From NCBI GenBank assembly GCA_944393405.1, contig CALYAC010000019.1:1-20586 (forward strand): a stretch of 20,586 nucleotides of DNA. Direction: 5' to 3'. The stretch comes from an uncultured Clostridia bacterium. GTDB taxonomy: Bacteria; Bacillota_A; Clostridia; TANB77; CAG-508. Every line of letters starts with the position of its first letter. Position 1 is the stretch's first letter. Of the stretch, positions 15,566 to 20,586 are shown piece by piece. Both the position numbers and the translations under genes were made by a program. The notes under the pieces were generated by a model that ran no database searches, was not told the origin of the DNA, and worked only from the letters and a program-made list of their open reading frames with translations.

Positions 15566-16921
15566 TTATATTATTCTTCTCGCTGCACAATATCTTGTAT
15601 TATAATACTCACCCGGTAATAAACTATCTATTTTTACACAATATCCAGAACCTGATGATGCATGAATAAAATTACCATCTCCAATATATATACCACAATG
15701 ACCTATTCCATCCATAGTTTGATAATCTAAGAAAAATACCAAATCTCCTTTTTCAAGATTATTTAATAGACTTGATTTAGAACTTTTATTTGCTGTAATT
15801 TTTTTCCCTAGTTTTGACTGTGCTGTTGCTCCATGTGGCATTGATATTCCAAATTCTTCATATACATACATAGTAAATCCTGAGCAGTCAAACCCTTTAG
15901 GACTTGCTCCGCCATATACATATGGAACTCCTAGGTATTTTTTAGCATATGATACAACTTTATCCGCCTTAACCGAATTTGAGGTAGAAGCTTCTTTAGC
16001 TTCTGCCTCATTATCACTTTTCTCTCTCGTTCCTCTATCTGTAACAGATTGTCTTTCATTTGATAATAAGTCTTTAGATACGTATGCATCTCCTTCACTA
16101 GTGCTAACTTTGTACCAATCTCCATCTTCACCTATTACTTTTAGAGCTGTATTTTGTTCAACAACCATTATTACATCAGAATCTGTACTTGCTTCTGATC
16201 TAATATTTACAAATGAATCATTTGTATACATTGTTCTTTCTTCAAAATCTGTATTGTCAGTATTTGTATTTTCTTCTTCGCTATTATTATCTTCATTATT
16301 TTCTGTAGTTTCAGAATCACTATTGTTATTTTGTTCAGATTGACCTTCTACTGTAACCATTTCTGATCTTATCCAACCAGCTGATTCTTCAGTATAGATA
16401 TATGCCCAACCATTAATTTGTGTTATAACAGTTACACTAGTTCCTGATTTTACATTTTCTAATACTGATGAATTAATTAATGGAGCAATTTTCAGTTCTG
16501 TATTTCCATTTATTGTTCCTTCTCCAGTCGAATCACTTTGGTCTGTTTCATTAGTAGTTGTATTGTTTTCAGAATTATCTGTATCAGTATCTGTATCTGT
16601 ATTATTGTCAGTATTAGTTTCATCTGTTGTATTATCAGAAGTATTGGTATCATCTGATATTAATTCAGCATATTCTTTACTAATATATCCTGTATTATCT
16701 CCATATTGTACCCTATACCAATCGCCTTCCTCTTCAAGAAGTTCGCACTCATCCCCTTCTGATAATAATGCAATAATATCTGAATCCGTACTTGCCTCTT
16801 TTCTTAAATTTAGAGTTTCTGTTGTTATTTCTACTGTAGCTGCCTTAGATATATTAATATGTATAAATATAATCATTAGTGTAATTAAAATTGCAATCAT
16901 TGTTTTCTTGATTAAATTCAT
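15566..16921 (-). CDS. Secreted NlpC/P60 endopeptidase with three SH3 domains
   Basis: NlpC/P60 enzymes cut peptide bonds in peptidoglycan stems, usually between D-Glu and the diamino acid. The 451-residue protein has a signal peptide (about 1-28, with a KAA cleavage region), bacterial SH3 domains at about 30-88, 135-192 and 231-288, and a catalytic domain at 320-451. C346 in FDCSG, H408 in GHCGIYIG and H420 in FIHAS form the Cys-His-His triad. SH3-1 and SH3-3 share the stretch EASTDSD, a sign of domain duplication. The two linkers are almost pure Asp, Thr, Asn, Ser and Glu; the first contains a Thr-Asp run coded by hexamer repeats. AGGAGG lies 8 nt before the ATG. It acts outside the membrane on the wall. 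comEC follows 33 nt downstream, an odd pair that probably shares only the promoter. Confidence 0.92.
   Translation of the reverse strand: MNLIKKTMIAILITLMIIFIHINISKAATVEITTETLNLRKEASTDSDIIALLSEGDECELLEEEGDWYRVQYGDNTGYISKEYAELISDDTNTSDNTTDETNTDNNTDTDTDTDNSENNTTTNETDQSDSTGEGTINGNTELKIAPLINSSVLENVKSGTSVTVITQINGWAYIYTEESAGWIRSEMVTVEGQSEQNNNSDSETTENNEDNNSEEENTNTDNTDFEERTMYTNDSFVNIRSEASTDSDVIMVVEQNTALKVIGEDGDWYKVSTSEGDAYVSKDLLSNERQSVTDRGTREKSDNEAEAKEASTSNSVKADKVVSYAKKYLGVPYVYGGASPKGFDCSGFTMYVYEEFGISMPHGATAQSKLGKKITANKSSKSSLLNNLEKGDLVFFLDYQTMDGIGHCGIYIGDGNFIHASSGSGYCVKIDSLLPGEYYNTRYCAARRII
16576..16599. repeat. Hexamer tandem repeat in the SH3 linker
   Basis: Four tandem 6-bp units (TATCTG, TATCAG, TATCTG, TATCTG) on the plus strand encode the Thr-Asp run of the first linker. 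Gain or loss of units keeps the frame, so it would change linker length only. Confidence 0.7.
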
Positions 16922-16948
16922 AAAAAATTCCTCCTAAAATACGCTTAT

Positions 16949-16977
16949 AGTATATAATCAAATAATCTAAAAGTCAA
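16949..16977 (-). promoter_or_regulatory. Promoter of the NlpC/P60-comEC unit
   Basis: On the minus strand TTGACT (16972-16977), 17-nt spacer and TATACT (16949-16954) lie about 27 nt before the start codon, with AGGAGG between. Near-consensus, so probably active in vegetative growth. Confidence 0.75.
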
Positions 16978-17035
16978 GATTATTACTATTCTTTTAGCTT
17001 TTGTTTTTCATGTTTTTTCTGATATATTCCATGAA

Positions 17036-17572
17036 CTAAAACTTTAGGGTTTTTATTTTACTTATATCAATACCATAATATTTTAAAAAGATTCCTTCTA
17101 CATCAGTTGTTACCATTTTCTCTCTATTTATTCCTAATTTATCTAAGGTTTCGTATACTTCTTCTTCGCTTTTCCCCTCTATTTCCATATACGTTGGAAT
17201 TAATGGCCATGTATCAATATCGATTTCTACATTATCCAATATATACCTTATTCTGTTATTTTCTTGATAATTCTTTGGCTGATATCCTAATTCATTTAAT
17301 ATTTCATTTGTCATATCAAAGTCTGATACTATAATCTCTTTTTCTGTTGTACCAGATATTGTATAATCTTTAATTTCTTTTATTGTTAATGTTGTTTCTG
17401 TTCCATCTGTTCTTAATCTAATCCATTTTTCATATACTTTAGGATCAAATTCGTATGTATATCTTCTATAATTATATTCTCCTTCTTTTTTTGCTCCTAA
17501 AGCTTCCAATTTCTCTATAATATTTTTACTATCTATCTCAAGTATTCTACCCTCATATTCTATTTTTTCCAT
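17036..17572 (-). CDS. CYTH-domain protein (triphosphatase / class IV adenylate cyclase fold)
   Basis: The 178-residue protein is a single CYTH (triphosphate tunnel) domain. The N-terminal ExExK signature appears as E5-Y-E7-G-R9, with Arg in place of the usual Lys. Other tunnel residues are visible: WIRLR (R52, R54), LTIKE (K65), EKEI (77-80), NRIRY, EIDID (116-120) and MEIEG (129-133). Such proteins hydrolyse inorganic or thiamine triphosphate, or form cAMP; the reaction cannot be read. It is soluble. GGAG lies 5 nt before the ATG. It stands alone, downstream of the tuf terminator and upstream of the NlpC/P60 promoter, and I see no terminator of its own. Confidence 0.85.
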   Translation of the reverse strand: MEKIEYEGRILEIDSKNIIEKLEALGAKKEGEYNYRRYTYEFDPKVYEKWIRLRTDGTETTLTIKEIKDYTISGTTEKEIIVSDFDMTNEILNELGYQPKNYQENNRIRYILDNVEIDIDTWPLIPTYMEIEGKSEEEVYETLDKLGINREKMVTTDVEGIFLKYYGIDISKIKTLKF

Positions 17573-17604
17573 AATTACTCCATACTTTAATTTTATTTAG
17601 TAAA

Positions 17605-17613
17605 ATCTTATCA
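17605..17613 (-). promoter_or_regulatory. Weak extended -10 candidate for the CYTH gene
   Basis: TGA followed by TAAGAT on the minus strand (TAAGAT at 17605-17610) is an extended -10 element about 33 nt before the start. No good -35 hexamer lies at 17 nt. Confidence 0.3.
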
Positions 17614-17658
17614 TATTGATGTAAAATTTTCTAGTAAATTGTTTATTTATTTTTTTAC

Positions 17659-17697
17659 AAAAAAGAAGTAGCTACTTTTAAAGTAGTTACTTCTTTT
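17659..17697 (-). terminator. Intrinsic terminator of tuf
   Basis: On the minus strand AAAAGAAGTA (17688-17697) pairs with TACTTCTTTT (17661-17670). After one A-C mismatch, CTACTT pairs with AAGTAG at the tip. T6 (17659-17664) overlaps the end of the stem. It begins 23 nt after the tuf stop codon. Confidence 0.85.
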
Positions 17698-17720
17698 CTC
17701 TATATATTTGTATTCAAATA

Positions 17721-18923
17721 TTATTCAATAACCTCTGAAACAACACCTGAACCAACTGTTCTACCACCTTCACGGATAGCGAATCTTAGTCCTTTTTCAA
17801 TAGCTATTGGAGTGATAAGTTCAACTGTCATGTCTATGTTATCACCTGGCATAACCATTTCTGTTCCAGCTGCTAATTCAATAACACCTGTAACGTCTGT
17901 TGTTCTGAAATAGAATTGTGGTCTATATCCATTGAAGAATGGTGTATGACGTCCACCTTCTTCTTTTGTTAGAACGTATACTTGTGCTTTGAATTTTGTA
18001 TGTGGATGTATTGTTCCTGGTTTTGCTAAAACTTGACCTCTTTCGATGTCTTTTCTATCAATACCTCTTAATAATACACCTATATTATCTCCAGCTTCAG
18101 CTTGATCTAATAATTTTCTAAACATTTCTACACCAGTAACAACTGTTTTCTTAGCTTCTTTAGAAAGACCAACGATTTCAACTTCGTCTTGAAGTTTAAC
18201 TGTTCCTCTTTCAACTCTACCTGTAGCAACTGTTCCTCTACCTGTGATTGTAAATACATCTTCAACAGGCATTAAGAATGGTTGATCTACTGGTCTTTCT
18301 GGTGTTGGGATATAACTATCTACAGCATCCATTAATTCTTTGATTGGAGCATAAACAGGATCGTTAGGATCTGTTGAATCACTCTCTAATACTTTTAATG
18401 AAGATCCTTTTATTACAGGAATTTCATCTCCTGGGAAACCATATTCTGTTAATAGGTCTCTAACTTCCATTTCAACTAATTCTAATAATTCTGGATCATC
18501 AACCATATCGCATTTATTTAAGTAAACAACGATATATTTAACACCAACTTGTCTAGCAAGTAGGATATGCTCTCTTGTTTGAGGCATTGGTCCATCAGCT
18601 GCAGAAACAACTAATATAGCACCATCCATTTGAGCAGCACCAGTAATCATGTTCTTTACATAGTCAGCATGTCCTGGGCAGTCAACGTGAGCATAGTGTC
18701 TATTGTCTGTTTCGTATTCAACGTGAGCTGTGTTAATTGTGATTCCTCTTTCTTTTTCTTCTGGAGCACTATCGATTTGATCATATGCTTCATATTGAGC
18801 TTTACCTAATAAACCTAAGTATTTAGTAATAGCTGCTGTTGTTGTTGTTTTACCATGGTCAACGTGTCCGATTGTACCAATGTTAACGTGTGGTTTTGTT
18901 CTTTCAAATTTAGCTTTAGCCAT
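17721..18923 (-). CDS. tuf: Elongation factor Tu
   Basis: EF-Tu delivers aminoacyl-tRNA to the ribosome. The 400-residue protein is full length. The GTPase motifs are intact: GHVDHGKT (19-26), RGITI with T62 (switch I), DCPGH (81-85, catalytic His85), NKCD (136-139) and a GSSLK G5 motif. Domains 2 and 3 follow with the usual [14 protein letters not shown] and C-terminal [19 protein letters not shown] lies 7 nt before the ATG. It follows fusA in the standard str-operon order, but the 198-nt gap holds a separate promoter. It has its own terminator. Codon choice is visibly less AT-biased than its neighbours, as expected for a highly expressed gene. Confidence 0.99.
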   Translation of the reverse strand: MAKAKFERTKPHVNIGTIGHVDHGKTTTTAAITKYLGLLGKAQYEAYDQIDSAPEEKERGITINTAHVEYETDNRHYAHVDCPGHADYVKNMITGAAQMDGAILVVSAADGPMPQTREHILLARQVGVKYIVVYLNKCDMVDDPELLELVEMEVRDLLTEYGFPGDEIPVIKGSSLKVLESDSTDPNDPVYAPIKELMDAVDSYIPTPERPVDQPFLMPVEDVFTITGRGTVATGRVERGTVKLQDEVEIVGLSKEAKKTVVTGVEMFRKLLDQAEAGDNIGVLLRGIDRKDIERGQVLAKPGTIHPHTKFKAQVYVLTKEEGGRHTPFFNGYRPQFYFRTTDVTGVIELAAGTEMVMPGDNIDMTVELITPIAIEKGLRFAIREGGRTVGSGVVSEVIE

Positions 18924-19007
18924 TTTAAATCCTCCTTCAATTTTTAGAATATCTACATATTCTTTTTATATTATTAAAATTAAAATCTAAATTATTTTAA
19001 CACCTGC

Positions 19008-19036
19008 ATTTTATAACATTTTAATTAAAAATGCAA
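19008..19036 (-). promoter_or_regulatory. Promoter of tuf with palindromic arms
   Basis: On the minus strand TTGCAT (19031-19036), 17-nt spacer and TAAAAT (19008-19013). TGCATTTT at 19005-19012 and AAAATGCA at 19028-19035 form an inverted repeat spanning the -10 and -35 boxes. This allows tuf to be transcribed apart from fusA. Confidence 0.65.
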
Positions 19037-19121
19037 GTATTTTTAATTATTATTTTATATTACCATATTTTATATAATTGATATTTAAAAAATATTAATT
19101 ATTACTTTATGATAACTTTTT

Positions 19122-20586
19122 CTAGTCTTTTTTTGCACGACTAGCAACTATATTATCTAATATAGATTTTGGAACTTCTTCGTAATGAGATGGTTCCATA
19201 GAATATGTTCCTCTACCTTGTGTCTTAGAACGTAAGTCTGTTGCATATCCAAACATTTCTGATAATGGAATAAATGCTCTGATAACTTGGTTTCCACCTT
19301 CTGGTTCCATTCCTTCTAGTCTACCACGTCTTGAGTTAACATCACCTATAACATCTCCCATATATTCTTCTGGAACTGTTATTTCGACTTTCATTACTGG
19401 CTCTAAGATAACTGATTTAGCTTGTTTACATCCTTCTTTGAATGCCATTGAAGCTGCTATCTTGAATGCCATTTCTGAAGAGTCAACTTCGTGATATGAA
19501 CCGTCAACTAAAGTAGCTTTGAAGTCTATAACTGGGTATCCAGCAAGAACACCAGTTTCAGCTGCTTCTCTAATTCCTTCTTCAATTGGTTTAATATATT
19601 CTTTTGGAACAACACCACCAACGATTTTGCTCTCAAATTCAATACCTTTACCTGGCTCTAATGGTTCCATTTCTAACCAAACATGACCATATTGTCCACG
19701 TCCACCAGATTGACGAATGAATTTTCCTTCTACTCTAACTTTGTTTCTTATTGTCTCTTTATATGAAACTTGTGGTTTACCTACTGTACATTCTACTTTG
19801 AATTCTCTTTTTAATCTGTCAACTATGATATCTAAGTGTAATTCACCCATACCTGCAATAACTGTTTGACCTGTTTCTTGGTTTGTATATGTTTTAAATG
19901 TAGGGTCTTCTTCAGCAAGTTTTGCAAGAGCTATACTCATTTTTTCACTATTAGCTTTATCCTTTGGCTCAATAGCGATATCAATAACTGGCTCTGGGAA
20001 TTCCATAGATTCTAATATAACTGGATGTGCTGGATCACATAATGTATCACCTGTTGATACTTCTTTTAATCCAACTGCAGCAGCTATATCTCCTGCATAT
20101 ACTTTATCTATATCTTGTCTATGGTTTGAATGCATTAATAGGATTCTTCCCATTCTATCTTTTTTACCTTTATTTGCATTTAATATTGTAGATCCTGCTT
20201 CTAATGTTCCAGAATAAACTCTGAAGAAACATAATTTCCCAACAAATGGATCTGTTGCAATTTTGAATGCTAAGGCTGCAAATGGTTCATCATCAGATGT
20301 TTTTCTTTCTGTCTCTTCTCCATCTAATGTTACACCTTTGATATGAGGTATATCTAATGGAGATGGCATATAATCTACAATTGCATTTAATAATTCTTGA
20401 ACACCTTTGTTTTTGTATGATGATCCACAACAAACTGTAACTATTTTATTATTTATTGTTCCTAATCTTAGTCCTTTTTTGATTTCTTCTTCAGTTAATG
20501 TACCTTCTTCTAGGTATTTCATCATTAACTCATCATCTTGTTCAGCTGCTGCTTCTATCATTTTATTTCTATATTCTTCAGCTTGA
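19122..20586 (-). CDS. fusA: Elongation factor G, C-terminal part (5' end beyond right edge)
   Basis: EF-G drives ribosomal translocation. About 488 residues are visible; the reading frame continues to the last base, with QAEEYRNK before the first internal Met, so the ATG at 20561 is not the start. The visible part begins in the late G domain ([20 protein letters not shown] type segment and GSSYKNKGV, the G5-like loop). It continues through domain II ([11 protein letters not shown]), domain III ([14 protein letters not shown]), domain IV ([16 protein letters not shown]) and domain V ([17 protein letters not shown]). These match the translational EF-G, not a tetracycline-resistance protein. 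tuf lies 198 nt downstream. No strong terminator follows the stop, only a weak AT hairpin near 19077-19103, so read-through into tuf is likely. Confidence 0.98.
   Translation of the reverse strand, partial: QAEEYRNKMIEAAAEQDDELMMKYLEEGTLTEEEIKKGLRLGTINNKIVTVCCGSSYKNKGVQELLNAIVDYMPSPLDIPHIKGVTLDGEETERKTSDDEPFAALAFKIATDPFVGKLCFFRVYSGTLEAGSTILNANKGKKDRMGRILLMHSNHRQDIDKVYAGDIAAAVGLKEVSTGDTLCDPAHPVILESMEFPEPVIDIAIEPKDKANSEKMSIALAKLAEEDPTFKTYTNQETGQTVIAGMGELHLDIIVDRLKREFKVECTVGKPQVSYKETIRNKVRVEGKFIRQSGGRGQYGHVWLEMEPLEPGKGIEFESKIVGGVVPKEYIKPIEEGIREAAETGVLAGYPVIDFKATLVDGSYHEVDSSEMAFKIAASMAFKEGCKQAKSVILEPVMKVEITVPEEYMGDVIGDVNSRRGRLEGMEPEGGNQVIRAFIPLSEMFGYATDLRSKTQGRGTYSMEPSHYEEVPKSILDNIVASRAKKD

Noticed and set aside
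16563..16937. Ser/Val-rich plus-strand open frame opposite the NlpC/P60 gene
   Set aside because: Its SVSVSV run is the reverse reading of the Thr-Asp linker repeats; no ribosome binding site.
1..20586. CRISPR array, tRNA, rRNA or complete insertion sequence
   Set aside because: No regularly spaced repeats, no cloverleaf or rRNA-like sequence, and no transposase frame seen on either strand.

Overview
The window is a strongly AT-rich bacterial chromosomal segment. Gene content and style point to a low-GC Bacillota, most likely an uncultured Clostridia-type organism (inference). The main support is a str-operon end (fusA then tuf), a clostridial-type topoisomerase III, a BofC-like anchored protein, an SH3/NlpC-P60 endopeptidase, a ClpE-type unfoldase with an N-terminal zinc finger, and strong AAGGAGG-like ribosome binding sites throughout. 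I see no rRNA, tRNA, CRISPR array or complete insertion sequence.

Layout from left to right. (1) 1-1600, minus strand: an accessory-looking patch. It holds the 5' end of a helix-turn-helix (replication-initiator-like) gene running off the left edge, a coiled-coil + TIR-domain gene with its own promoter and terminator, and a murA open reading frame that stops right after its catalytic-cysteine loop. (2) 1716-6737, minus strand: a five-gene unit from one excellent promoter, with an anchored DUF3298/PdaC-like protein, topoisomerase III, a SAM methyltransferase, an inositol-monophosphatase-family enzyme and a HAD nucleotidase. (3) 6738-7128: a divergent AT-rich regulatory gap. (4) 7129-10117, plus strand: ClpE-like AAA+ unfoldase and phosphatidylglycerophosphate synthase, closed by a strong bidirectional terminator. 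(5) 10164-12909, minus strand: BofC-like protein, a long inverted repeat, a gene broken by two one-base shifts, and a small orphan protein. (6) 12968-16921, minus strand: ComEC, preceded by a secreted three-SH3 NlpC/P60 hydrolase in the same transcript. (7) 17036-17572: a CYTH phosphatase/cyclase-fold protein. (8) 17721-20586: tuf and the 3' part of fusA.

The most interesting observations are these. comEC has no ATG/GTG/TTG at its true N-terminus, but it has a good Shine-Dalgarno correctly spaced before an ATT codon, which would restore the expected first membrane segments. A terminator-like hairpin with a U-tract sits inside the same 5' coding region. The truncated murA lies against a TIR/HTH accessory module. 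The pgsA promoter has its -35 box in the loop of a near-perfect inverted repeat, and a second long AT-only inverted repeat lies upstream of the BofC-like gene. None of these has been tested here beyond reading the sequence.
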